This document shows positions 18,011 through 26,371 of a DNA stretch of 64,000 bases, piece by piece. Both the position numbers and the translations under genes were made by a program. The notes below the pieces were generated by a model that ran no database searches, was not told the DNA's origin, and worked only from the letters and a program-made list of their open reading frames with translations. Origin of the DNA: Sphingobacteriales bacterium. Lineage in GTDB: Bacteria > Bacteroidota > Bacteroidia > Chitinophagales > UBA2359. The stretch is from positions 3,348,001 to 3,412,000 of the forward strand of contig CP064999.1 of the NCBI GenBank assembly GCA_016700115.1. The letters run 5' to 3'. How positions within the stretch are numbered: position 1 is the stretch's first letter; every line of letters starts with the position of its first letter.

Positions 18011-19103
18011 GATTCAATTCATAAATGCAACTTTGGGACTGGACATAAACGGAAAATAATTAAGGAGAAGAGCCAAAACTCTCCCCCTTAAATGGAAAAA
18101 AGTTCGTTTATTGCTGTCCGACCAAAGAAGCTAATAAATGAAACATTTAACCGCATCCCAAAGGTACACAATTAGTATGATGAAAGCAGAAAATTACAGT
18201 CAAAAAGCGATTGCGGAAGCGATTGGTAAAAGCCCAAGCACGATTAGTAGAGAGCTTAGGCGAAATTGCGATAAGCGGAGCGGGTTTTATGAACCTGAAT
18301 TGGCACAACGCAAATGTGTTAAGCGGCATCAAGAGAAAAAGAAAGCCATCCGGTTTGATTCTTCCATGCAAAGGTATATAGAGGAATTGTTGTTTCAGGA
18401 CTACAGTCCGGAACAAGTTGTAGGTGTAGCGCGAAAAGCGGGGGTTGCTTGTGTGTCGGCAGAACGCATTTATCAGCATATATGGGCAGACAAGAAGCGG
18501 AAAGGCAGCTTATTCACTCACCTGCGAACAAGCGGCAAGCGCTACCACAACAGGGGTGCCGCTAAAGATAAACGGGGAATAATAAAAGACCGTATTTCTA
18601 TTGAACATCGCCCACCGGAGGTGGCAGCCAAAGAGCGGTTCGGAGACCTTGAAATAGATACCATTATTGGTAAAAACCATCAAGGGGCTATTGTAACTAT
18701 CAACGATAGATGCACCGGTATGCTTAGAATGAAGAAAATAGCTAAAAAAGAAGCGGCTTTAGTGGCAAGTGCCGCTATCCAATTGCTTCAGGATTGGAAA
18801 CCTTCTTTACATACCATTACCGCAGATAATGGAAAAGAGTTTGCCCATCACCAATTCATTGCCAGCGAACTTCAAATCAACTTTTTCTTTGCCAGACCCT
18901 ATCATAGTTGGGAAAGAGGTGCTAGTGAAAATCTAAATGGTTTAATCAGACAATACATCCCCAAATCAACTGATTTTAACTCCCTAACCGATGAGCAAAT
19001 TCATGACAATCAGGAAAAAATAAACAACAGACCCAGAAAAAGATTGAACTTTGATTCGCCTAATCAATTTATTAAACACAAAGTTGAATTTATAACTTGA
19101 ATC
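18011..19103 (+). mobile_element. IS30-family insertion sequence
   Basis: Imperfect terminal inverted repeats bound the element: 18011-18035 and 19079-19103, matching at 22 of 25 bases when one is reverse-complemented (GATTCAA...ATAAAT.CAACTTTG). The right repeat overlaps the last codons of the transposase. Total length of about 1093 bp is typical for IS30. I cannot see a convincing direct target repeat at these exact ends, so the boundaries may be off by a few bases. A partly paired AAGGAGAAGAG/CTCTCCCCCTT hairpin (18062-18089) precedes the gene and could limit read-through transcription into the transposase. The transposase looks intact. Confidence 0.8.
18138..19100 (+). CDS. IS30-family transposase
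   Basis: A 320-residue DDE transposase. The N-terminal helix-turn-helix reads YTISMMKAENYSQKAIAEAIGKS with STISRELRRN, the IS30 DNA-binding signature. The catalytic core has Asp in GDLEIDTIIG (about 174), Asp in TITADNGKEF (230) and Glu in ERGASENLNG (264). The 33-residue gap between the second Asp and the Glu is the IS30 DDE spacing. The C-terminus NNRPRKRLNFDSPNQFI is also characteristic. Length matches full family members, and I see no frameshift, so the element may be active. Confidence 0.95.
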   Translation: MKHLTASQRYTISMMKAENYSQKAIAEAIGKSPSTISRELRRNCDKRSGFYEPELAQRKCVKRHQEKKKAIRFDSSMQRYIEELLFQDYSPEQVVGVARKAGVACVSAERIYQHIWADKKRKGSLFTHLRTSGKRYHNRGAAKDKRGIIKDRISIEHRPPEVAAKERFGDLEIDTIIGKNHQGAIVTINDRCTGMLRMKKIAKKEAALVASAAIQLLQDWKPSLHTITADNGKEFAHHQFIASELQINFFFARPYHSWERGASENLNGLIRQYIPKSTDFNSLTDEQIHDNQEKINNRPRKRLNFDSPNQFIKHKVEFIT

Positions 19104-19379
19104 CTGCACACTTTTAATGATAGTTTACAGAATTTGTACAATCATTTGTTATTAGTTAGTGATCATAGTAATTTCATCAAATTGTATTGAAAACTTTTCT
19201 GTCCTCGAAAACTTAAAAATATATTCACTATTTGAACGTTATGACTTTCATCAGGAAAAGGAGAGTTGTATGAAGTTAGATTTGAATTACCGGCGCATCT
19301 TCTTTTTGATACAATTTTAACAGAACTATTGATTAAAGTAACCAACAAAATTTAAATGTTTTATTTAAAATCCACTCTT

Positions 19380-20315
19380 ATGAAACTGTTATTAATCTCA
19401 TTGATGTTTATTTCAGGTTTTTATTTTATTAACTCTAACCGAACCATAGAACCTGCGACCCAGAATACTATAATTGAAGAACCCGTTGAGTCAAAGATAA
19501 CTTATCATACATACCCTCCTTCCAATATTCCTGATTTTTTTAAAGAACTGACAAACAACCATTTTGAAAGCATTTTTGAAAAGCATGGAAGTGAGTATTT
19601 GAATTTTTGCAGCGATAATCAGATAGATGCCAATGATTTAGCAAATAAAAAAAATTACTTAACAGTCTGGTTTTTACATCAGCTATTTACCACAAATAGT
19701 GCTTCAGATTGCTCAAATGCCGGAATACTTAAAATTCCGTACTTTTGGCATTGGATTAATCCAAACCCAAGGCACGAAATTAAACTTGTAAAAACCGGAA
19801 TTCCGTTAACTCAGGTTGAATCGCCAACCGGATATAAAAAATACAGATCTTACGCAGATCTTGACCGCAAACCTTTTTTATACCTGAGCGACTTGTTGGC
19901 CGAACATCCAAAATTCTACGCTGAAAGATGTGACACTTTTTCAACTTTCGGTTGGTGTAGTGAACGGGAAATGGCATTTGTGGCCTTAACTACAGAAATG
20001 GGCTTTACCGGTAAGGTCTTTTCCGAGGGGGCACATAGTATTTCAAAATTGAAAATTCCCATGACTAAACAGGATGGTCAAAAGCTGATTTTTGACGTTA
20101 CAGTTGATAACACATTCTACAATTTAGAATGGAATCTAATGACACCGGCAGAAATAAGCAAATGGGATACAACATTGGGAAATATTCAGATGGCTAAATG
20201 GTATAATGATCAGGCTCATTTAAGTAGCAGCCTGACCAATATTCGCAATTATCAGGTTAGTATGATGGCAATGGATAGGATTGAACGTTTAACTGCAAAT
20301 TTTTTCAAAAACTAA
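19380..20315 (+). CDS. Exported protein of unknown function with a possible Cys-His-Asp triad
   Basis: About 311 residues from the ATG at 19380, which begins the signal peptide MKLLLISLMFISGFYF; an ATG 24 bases upstream is possible. No family was recognised. In the C-terminal half, a Cys in FGWCSEREMAFVAL (about 193), a His in SEGAHSISKL (about 219) and an Asp in LIFDVTVDN (about 239) appear in the order and rough spacing of transglutaminase-like or papain-like cysteine peptidases. The helix after the Cys (EREMAFVALTTEMGF) and the strand after the His agree with this. The assignment is an inference from three motifs. The gene stands alone between the IS30 element and the convergent ABC transporter genes. 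Confidence 0.65.
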   Translation: MKLLLISLMFISGFYFINSNRTIEPATQNTIIEEPVESKITYHTYPPSNIPDFFKELTNNHFESIFEKHGSEYLNFCSDNQIDANDLANKKNYLTVWFLHQLFTTNSASDCSNAGILKIPYFWHWINPNPRHEIKLVKTGIPLTQVESPTGYKKYRSYADLDRKPFLYLSDLLAEHPKFYAERCDTFSTFGWCSEREMAFVALTTEMGFTGKVFSEGAHSISKLKIPMTKQDGQKLIFDVTVDNTFYNLEWNLMTPAEISKWDTTLGNIQMAKWYNDQAHLSSSLTNIRNYQVSMMAMDRIERLTANFFKN

Positions 20316-20402
20316 GATTTTAAAACACTTTCCTATTCACAGAACTAATTTTTCATAGTTTGTTTTTCTGAAAAAAGCGAATTGATGATAAAAGTGCAGG
20401 GT

Positions 20403-22226
20403 TTAAAACACCTGCAAATCTACAAACCTTTTATAAGCCCCTTGTTGAGCAATCAGTTCGGCATGAGTGCCTCGCTCTATGATTTGCCCTTTTTCAAGCA
20501 CTAAGATTTCATCGGCAAACTGAATGGTAGAAAGTCGGTGAGCAATGACTATGGAGGTTCTGTTTTGCATTAGTTTGTACAGGGCTTCCTGTACTAATTT
20601 TTCAGAAGCGGAATCGAGTGAGGAGGTGGCTTCATCCAATATTAAAATGGGAGGGTTTTTTAAAACCGCTCTTGCAATAGTCAATCGTTGGCGCTCTCCC
20701 CCGCTTAGTTTATTACCTCTGTCACCGATTATGGTTTGATAGCCGTTTTCTAACTCCATAATGAACTGATGTGCATTGGCTATTTTAGCTGCTTGAATTA
20801 GTTCGTCCTCGGTTACCGGATGATGTACCCCGAAAGAAATATTGTTAAACACGGTATCATTAAACAAAACCGGTTCCTGAGTAACAATACCGATGAGGTT
20901 TCTAAGATCAGCCAAGGCAAACTTTCGGATATCCGTGTTGTCTAACAGGATTTCACCTTTTGTAACATCATAAAATCTCGGTATCAGGTCTGCAAATGTA
21001 GATTTTCCGGCTCCCGAACTACCTACAAGTGCCAGAATTTTACCTTTCGGTATGGTTACATTGATGTTTTGTAGCACAGTTTGAGTTTCATAGGCAAATG
21101 AAACATTGTTAAATTGTATTTGGTGTTGGAATCCCGAAACAGCTACCGGTTTTTCAGGATCTTTGATGCCGATAGGCGCATCTAAAATTTTAGCGATTCT
21201 TTCCACAGATGCAAGCCCTTTTTGAATATTATAGTAAGCAGCACTAAATGTTTTTGCAGGTGGTATTATCTGTGAAAATACAACTATAAAATAGATAAAA
21301 GTTTCTGCTTCAAGTTGTAACGACTGACTTAAAACCATTCTTCCCCCCACATACAAGACTATTGCCACAACTGTTATACTTAAAAACTCTGAAAGGGGTG
21401 AAGACAAATCGCGGCGGTGAAGCATATTTTTACTCAACTTATAAAAAACTTCGTTTTCGGTTGCGAACTTATTGATTTGTTTTTGTTGCGCATTAAATCC
21501 CTTGATGACTTTCATGCCACTGATGGTTTCATCAATAATGGTCATCAACATGCCGAGTTTGCTTTGAGCCTGATGTGATTTTTTTTTCAGCGATTTACCG
21601 ATTTGACCGATAATCAATCCGGTCAACGGCAAGATAATCAGTACAAACAAAGTCAGTTGAGGGCTGATGATAAACATCGTAATCAGATAAGCCAAAACGG
21701 TCAGAGGTTCGGTAAAAGCGATAGCCAGCATACTGATGATGCTGTTTTCAATCTCCTGTATATCAGAGGTAAGTCTGGTGATAATATCCCCTTTACGTTC
21801 TTCGGTAAAATAAGATACAGGCAGCGCTACAACTTTACCAAAAGCATCGGCACGAATTTGCCGGATCGTCCCGTTTCTCATTTTTGCCATTGCATACATG
21901 GCTAAATAGCGGAAGAGGTTTTTGAAAAAAAAGATCAACGACACGAGAATACAAACAGCAAGTAAAGCCTCAATTTTACCGTATTGTGTGATAAGTTGAG
22001 TCATTCCGTAATTAAAAGCCGTCTGAACCCATTCTATAGATAGGCTGAAATGTTCGGGAGCTGTTTGGACAAGGGGTTGTTTGTCGAAAAGTAATCGAAG
22101 GAAAGGAATAACCATTGCGAGAGAAACAACCGAAAACAGGATAGAAAGCAGGTTAAATAAAATGTGCAGAAGTGCTTGTAGCTTAAATGGTTTTAAGTAG
22201 TACAAAAGCCGTTCAAAATTAGACAT
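20403..22226 (-). CDS. ABC transporter, fused permease and ATPase (MsbA-like)
   Basis: A 607-residue half-transporter with six N-terminal transmembrane helices and a C-terminal nucleotide-binding domain. Walker A is GSSGAGKST (about 401), the signature is LSGGERQRL (about 507), Walker B is ILILDEATSS and the H-loop is IVIAHRLST. All catalytic residues are present, including the Glu after Walker B. Members export lipids, lipid A precursors, peptides or drugs. It is the third gene of a minus-strand operon, 48 bases after the second half-transporter, so the pair could form a heterodimer, although neither shows the degenerate site usual in heterodimeric exporters; two homodimers are equally possible. 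Confidence 0.93.
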   Translation of the reverse strand: MSNFERLLYYLKPFKLQALLHILFNLLSILFSVVSLAMVIPFLRLLFDKQPLVQTAPEHFSLSIEWVQTAFNYGMTQLITQYGKIEALLAVCILVSLIFFFKNLFRYLAMYAMAKMRNGTIRQIRADAFGKVVALPVSYFTEERKGDIITRLTSDIQEIENSIISMLAIAFTEPLTVLAYLITMFIISPQLTLFVLIILPLTGLIIGQIGKSLKKKSHQAQSKLGMLMTIIDETISGMKVIKGFNAQQKQINKFATENEVFYKLSKNMLHRRDLSSPLSEFLSITVVAIVLYVGGRMVLSQSLQLEAETFIYFIVVFSQIIPPAKTFSAAYYNIQKGLASVERIAKILDAPIGIKDPEKPVAVSGFQHQIQFNNVSFAYETQTVLQNINVTIPKGKILALVGSSGAGKSTFADLIPRFYDVTKGEILLDNTDIRKFALADLRNLIGIVTQEPVLFNDTVFNNISFGVHHPVTEDELIQAAKIANAHQFIMELENGYQTIIGDRGNKLSGGERQRLTIARAVLKNPPILILDEATSSLDSASEKLVQEALYKLMQNRTSIVIAHRLSTIQFADEILVLEKGQIIERGTHAELIAQQGAYKRFVDLQVF

Positions 22227-22274
22227 GTATCCGGTTGTTTTATTGCCATTAAAAAATTGACGCGGATTAAATAT

Positions 22275-24062
22275 TTAACTTACAGCAATTTCTCCAATCT
22301 GAACATTCCACAAATCTGCATAAATGCCATTAAGCGCCAGTAATGATTCATGTGTTCCCTGTTCGGCAATTTGACCGTGATGCAGGATTACAATATGATC
22401 AGCATGTCGGATTGTTGAAAGACGGTGTGCAACTACAATGGCTGTTTTATCTTTTGTCAGCAGATAAAGGTTTTCCTGAATAGCCCTTTCGGTTTCTGTA
22501 TCAACTGCACTTGTTGCCTCATCTAATAAAAGAATGGGGGCGTTTTTCAATATTGCACGGGCGATACTTAAACGTTGCCTCTGTCCACCGGATAGCTTAA
22601 TGCCTCTTTCGCCTACAATCGTTAGGTATTTTTCAGGCAAAGAACTGATAAAATCGTGCAATTGTGCCTGACGAGCTGCATTTTCTATTGCTTCAGGGGT
22701 CGCATTTGGCAGCCCATAGGAAATGTTTTCGAAAATTGTCCCATGAAAAAGGTAAACATCCTGACTGACAAGGGCGATGTTTTTTCTTAAATCAGTTAAA
22801 TCGGCATCTCTGACATCGGTTTCATCAATGATAACCGCACCATTTTGGACATCATAATATCGAAGCAACAATTTGATGAGGGTAGTTTTTCCTGCTCCGG
22901 TCAATCCCGCCAAACCTATCATAGCGCCGGCTTCTATTTTAAGGTTTATATTGCTTAAAACCGGGATTTTTTCAAAGTAACTGAAAGATACATTGCGCAA
23001 CTCAATTTTTCCTTCAACATGGTTAAAAGGTTTTGGATGAACGGGGCTTACAATTTTTGGAGTTGAGTCAATAAGGTTAAAAATACGGCGTGCACTTGCT
23101 CTTGCGCGCTCGTAAGAATCAAACACCCCACCTAATCCGGTGATTGGCCAAAGCAATCTTTGCAGCATCATGGCAAAAAAAGCCAATTGTCCAATGGTAA
23201 TTAAAGGGGTTCCCTGAAGGATAGAATAGGCTCCCCAAAACAAGGAAGCCGCCAAACCGAATGCAATAAACATTCGCACAACAGGTATAAAAGCACTGTT
23301 GTATTCGATGGCTGCGTAATTTTTGTTGCGGTATTCCTTAGAGGCTTCTTCTACCCGGCGGCTTTCCAGGTTTTCGGCGGTAAAACTCTTAATGACTGCA
23401 ATACCCGATAGGTTGTTTTCCAACCGGTTGTTTAAATCCCCGACCGATTGCCGGATATCGGTGTAAAGCGGTGCAATTTTTCTTTTATACCAGGCTCCTA
23501 TCGCTACCATAAAGGGAATTGGTAAAACCCCAACAAGAGCTAATTGCCAGGAAGTTTGAAACAGGGATATCATGGCAAAAACCAAAAGCACCATCAATTG
23601 TAAGATTTGATTAAAACTGCCGTTTAAAAATCGCTCCAGTTCGTTAACATCGTTGTTTAGAATTGATAAAAGGTTTCCGGTTCGTTGTTCTTCAAAAAAA
23701 GCGATTTCGCGCATCTGCATTTTATTGTATGCGTCTGTTCTCAGTTGATGCTGAACATCTTGTGCCAAACGTTTAAAAGCCCGTTCATACACCCATTCAA
23801 AAAAACTCTCAATAAAAAATATGATTACAATCAAACCTGCTAAAAAGGCTGCGATATTCAGAGCTGAACTATCACCTAAGAGGGTTTGAATCCATTCGGG
23901 TTTTTGACCATTTACAGTATCAATAATCCATGCCACAAATAAAGGGGGCATTAAGTCGAAGATTTTATTTAAAACGCTTGCTCCGCTTGCCCCGGCAATC
24001 CGGATTTTATAGTTTCCGAGATAATGAAACAAACGGCGCATCGGGCTGATTTCCTTAGACAT
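22275..24062 (-). CDS. ABC transporter, fused permease and ATPase
   Basis: A 595-residue half-transporter of the same architecture as its downstream neighbour. Six membrane helices are followed by Walker A GLTGAGKTT (about 385), signature LSGGQRQRL (about 489), Walker B ILLLDEATSA and the H-loop IVVAHRLST. Family relatives include multidrug and lipid exporters. The start codon lies 33 bases after the end of the DUF3857 gene and its stop is 48 bases before the next transporter, giving an operon DUF3857 - ABC - ABC. The substrate cannot be deduced. The co-transcription with a transglutaminase-like periplasmic protein suggests a cell-envelope function, an inference only. Confidence 0.93.
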   Translation of the reverse strand: MSKEISPMRRLFHYLGNYKIRIAGASGASVLNKIFDLMPPLFVAWIIDTVNGQKPEWIQTLLGDSSALNIAAFLAGLIVIIFFIESFFEWVYERAFKRLAQDVQHQLRTDAYNKMQMREIAFFEEQRTGNLLSILNNDVNELERFLNGSFNQILQLMVLLVFAMISLFQTSWQLALVGVLPIPFMVAIGAWYKRKIAPLYTDIRQSVGDLNNRLENNLSGIAVIKSFTAENLESRRVEEASKEYRNKNYAAIEYNSAFIPVVRMFIAFGLAASLFWGAYSILQGTPLITIGQLAFFAMMLQRLLWPITGLGGVFDSYERARASARRIFNLIDSTPKIVSPVHPKPFNHVEGKIELRNVSFSYFEKIPVLSNINLKIEAGAMIGLAGLTGAGKTTLIKLLLRYYDVQNGAVIIDETDVRDADLTDLRKNIALVSQDVYLFHGTIFENISYGLPNATPEAIENAARQAQLHDFISSLPEKYLTIVGERGIKLSGGQRQRLSIARAILKNAPILLLDEATSAVDTETERAIQENLYLLTKDKTAIVVAHRLSTIRHADHIVILHHGQIAEQGTHESLLALNGIYADLWNVQIGEIAVS

Positions 24063-24095
24063 ATATTAGAGCGTTGATGTAGAAATGACTTGAAC

Positions 24096-26042
24096 TTAAT
24101 CTTTTTCAAAGACCAAAACTACCTTGTTAAAGTCGGCAGCAGCATTGATGACTTTTCTGAATGGTTCATATTCAGATTTTGGGAGGTTAATGTTTTGGTA
24201 ATACTCGTCTGCAGTGATGGTAATTTCTCTTCCGTTTTGTTGGAATCCGGAAACAAAACGGCAGGTTTTAATGCCCTTTTCTTCGACAAAATGGTCAATA
24301 TTGGCGGTTTCTAATCCACTAACCTTATATCCTTCGGGAATTGAGAACTTAATTTTTCTGCGGTAATATACCGGATAATCCATGTCTATATCATGTTGCC
24401 TTTCATGCTGTTGATAAAGTTCTACTTGTGGGCCAATGATATTACCTACTTTAAACAGATAGTTTTTTCCGGCTTTTTCAATCAGCGAAGGTGCTGTGAA
24501 TTGTGAGGTGATATAAAATTCTTTTTCAGGCTGAGTCGAAAGTTCAAGGTTATCGTTAAAAACTTCCGATTTCGGACGCTGTGCATCTTCCATTCCGGAA
24601 AGTACAATCGCCTTTACAAATTCTTCTTTTTGAAAAAGAGTAATTACGCGATATTCCGCTGCCCGGTAACCGGTCCAGCCATGCCTGATATTAACGGTCG
24701 GCATGAAACCCTGATCAAAGCTAATAGTAGCATCAATATTGTTTGTGCTATACTCTGCATCAGGCATTTGAATATACTTCACAACTCCTGTTTTTTTTGC
24801 CTGATTGATAAAAAATCCATAGTTATTGGCAAACTGATAGGGTGGTTGGCCATACCGAAATTGAATCATATCAGGAGCAATATACTTTTTGGTTGGATTG
24901 ACATAAATGATGATTTCCACAAAATTATTCCAGCTTTCAAAGTCTTTGTCAAAACGGGCATTGTTCCGGTTGGTCGTGATGACCAAATCGTGATCAATTT
25001 CAGCTTCTTTTAAAAATGCTGCAAACAAACGGGCAATTCCCAACTCACTTGCAAAACGATTGACCAGCATTTTTTCGATTTCGTTAAATTCAGGTCCGGA
25101 TCCGTCTTCAAGCGAAACCGTAGTTTTCAAAAATTGCTCAATCCTGATAACTTTTTGGTCTGTGTTCAGTTTCTTGATTTTTAGTTTTTTCAATTCCTCT
25201 TGTACCATTTTTTTGGCTTCAGGAGTATAACTATACAACAAATCGCTAAAATTTTCAGTAGCCGATTCCCAACTATATAACCTGTTTTGTTGAGGGGATC
25301 CGGTATTATAGGATACTTTATAGTCCACTTTCATCAAATTTGCCCGATAAGTGCAATATTCTTCGTTAAATAATGCAGGTATGTTGAAGGCAACTGCACT
25401 TAATTGTCTTGTAGAATCAAGTTCAGACAGTTTAAGTTCAGGAAATCCATTGTAAGATTTAGCTTCAAAAACCAAATTGTCGGGTGATATAATGTCAATT
25501 GATGCTTCTTTGATTTTATTGTCGGTTTGAATGATTTCTCTTCCGTAAGGATCAGTAACCAACGATTGAATTGTATAGAAATATTCAATTTCACCGCCCT
25601 TTTCGACCCCTTCGATGGCAAAAATTTTCAAGCTTCCATAATCCTCTACATCTTGAATCTCTTTGATATTGTCTTTGTTCAACACCACAACTTTTCCGTC
25701 TTTAGTAATGGCACGAGCTTTTAACTCAATGAATTGTATCACATTATGCATCGGCACATAAACTTTGTTAAATCCTTCAACCCCGGCATCATCATTTACC
25801 CTAACTATTTTGTGAACAGTTTCATACTGAAGAAGGGCACCGGTAGGTTCATCATAACAAAACTCAATGATGCGTTTGTCTTTTATAATTACTGCCGGCT
25901 CGGTGGATTCTTCATCTTGTAAATCATACAATACGGGCAATTCTTCCCAGTTGTAGTTTTGGTGGGAATAAACAGGCTGAGCAACAATAGATTTGGCAAT
26001 CAATAAAAACAAAATTGCAGAATAAACAGATGTTTTAAGCAT
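24096..26042 (-). CDS. DUF3857 / transglutaminase-like secreted protein
   Basis: A 648-residue exported protein with signal peptide (MLKTSVYSAILFLLIAKSIVAQ). Residues about 60-230 match the DUF3857 domain: a beta-sandwich containing YETVHKIVRVNDDAGVE, FIELKARAITKDGKVV and IYFYTIQSL-type strands. The following region (about 290-420) is where a transglutaminase-like domain normally lies; I see helices and RFASELGIARLFAAFLKEAEIDHDLV, which resembles its core, but where family members place the active Cys there is Ala/Ser (FASELGIARL), so it may be catalytically inactive. It is the first gene of an operon with two ABC half-transporters. A terminator-like hairpin precedes it in the leader. Confidence 0.82.
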   Translation of the reverse strand: MLKTSVYSAILFLLIAKSIVAQPVYSHQNYNWEELPVLYDLQDEESTEPAVIIKDKRIIEFCYDEPTGALLQYETVHKIVRVNDDAGVEGFNKVYVPMHNVIQFIELKARAITKDGKVVVLNKDNIKEIQDVEDYGSLKIFAIEGVEKGGEIEYFYTIQSLVTDPYGREIIQTDNKIKEASIDIISPDNLVFEAKSYNGFPELKLSELDSTRQLSAVAFNIPALFNEEYCTYRANLMKVDYKVSYNTGSPQQNRLYSWESATENFSDLLYSYTPEAKKMVQEELKKLKIKKLNTDQKVIRIEQFLKTTVSLEDGSGPEFNEIEKMLVNRFASELGIARLFAAFLKEAEIDHDLVITTNRNNARFDKDFESWNNFVEIIIYVNPTKKYIAPDMIQFRYGQPPYQFANNYGFFINQAKKTGVVKYIQMPDAEYSTNNIDATISFDQGFMPTVNIRHGWTGYRAAEYRVITLFQKEEFVKAIVLSGMEDAQRPKSEVFNDNLELSTQPEKEFYITSQFTAPSLIEKAGKNYLFKVGNIIGPQVELYQQHERQHDIDMDYPVYYRRKIKFSIPEGYKVSGLETANIDHFVEEKGIKTCRFVSGFQQNGREITITADEYYQNINLPKSEYEPFRKVINAAADFNKVVLVFEKD

Positions 26043-26078
26043 TTTGGTAAGTTTATTGTTTTTTAAAAAACTAAAAAA

Positions 26079-26105
26079 CCCGCAAGAAAAATGGAAACTT
26101 GCAGG
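26079..26105 (-). terminator. Terminator-like hairpin in the leader of the DUF3857 operon
   Basis: On the minus strand, CCTGCAAG pairs with CTTGCGGG (8 pairs, one G-T wobble, 11-base loop) and is followed by TTTTTT. It lies 36 bases upstream of the ATG at 26042, in the sense orientation. No minus-strand gene is upstream, so it would end a short leader transcript (attenuator) rather than a coding unit. Nothing else is recognisable in 26106-26341. Confidence 0.5.
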
Positions 26106-26341
26106 CTAAAAAAACAGCAGGACATTGAGCAAAATCTGTATCAATAAATGTTTATTGTTTGATTATTGATTAACGTACTTTTATAGGTTAAGGTTGAAAA
26201 AAATATCAGAATAAGTTGATGACCAATTCCTTACCACCACTTGTATATGTCTGATATTATTTTATTATGGTTGCATAGAAATTGACACATTCTCTCTCGA
26301 ATATCAATTCTTTTTCCACAAATGACTAATGACTAATTTCC

Positions 26342-26349
26342 TATCTTTG
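26342..26349 (+). promoter_or_regulatory. Bacteroidota -7 box for purL
   Basis: TATCTTTG fits TAnnTTTG, 22 bases before the ATG at 26372. A purine-rich GAGGAAAA just before the ATG is one of the few Shine-Dalgarno-like sequences in the window. Confidence 0.5.
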
Positions 26350-26371
26350 CAGCCATAACAATCGAGGAAAA

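Noticed and set aside
18000..18011. Target-site duplication of the IS30 element
   Set aside because: The bases flanking the two inverted repeats (CTA on the left, CTG on the right) do not match over three bases, so no direct repeat is claimed.
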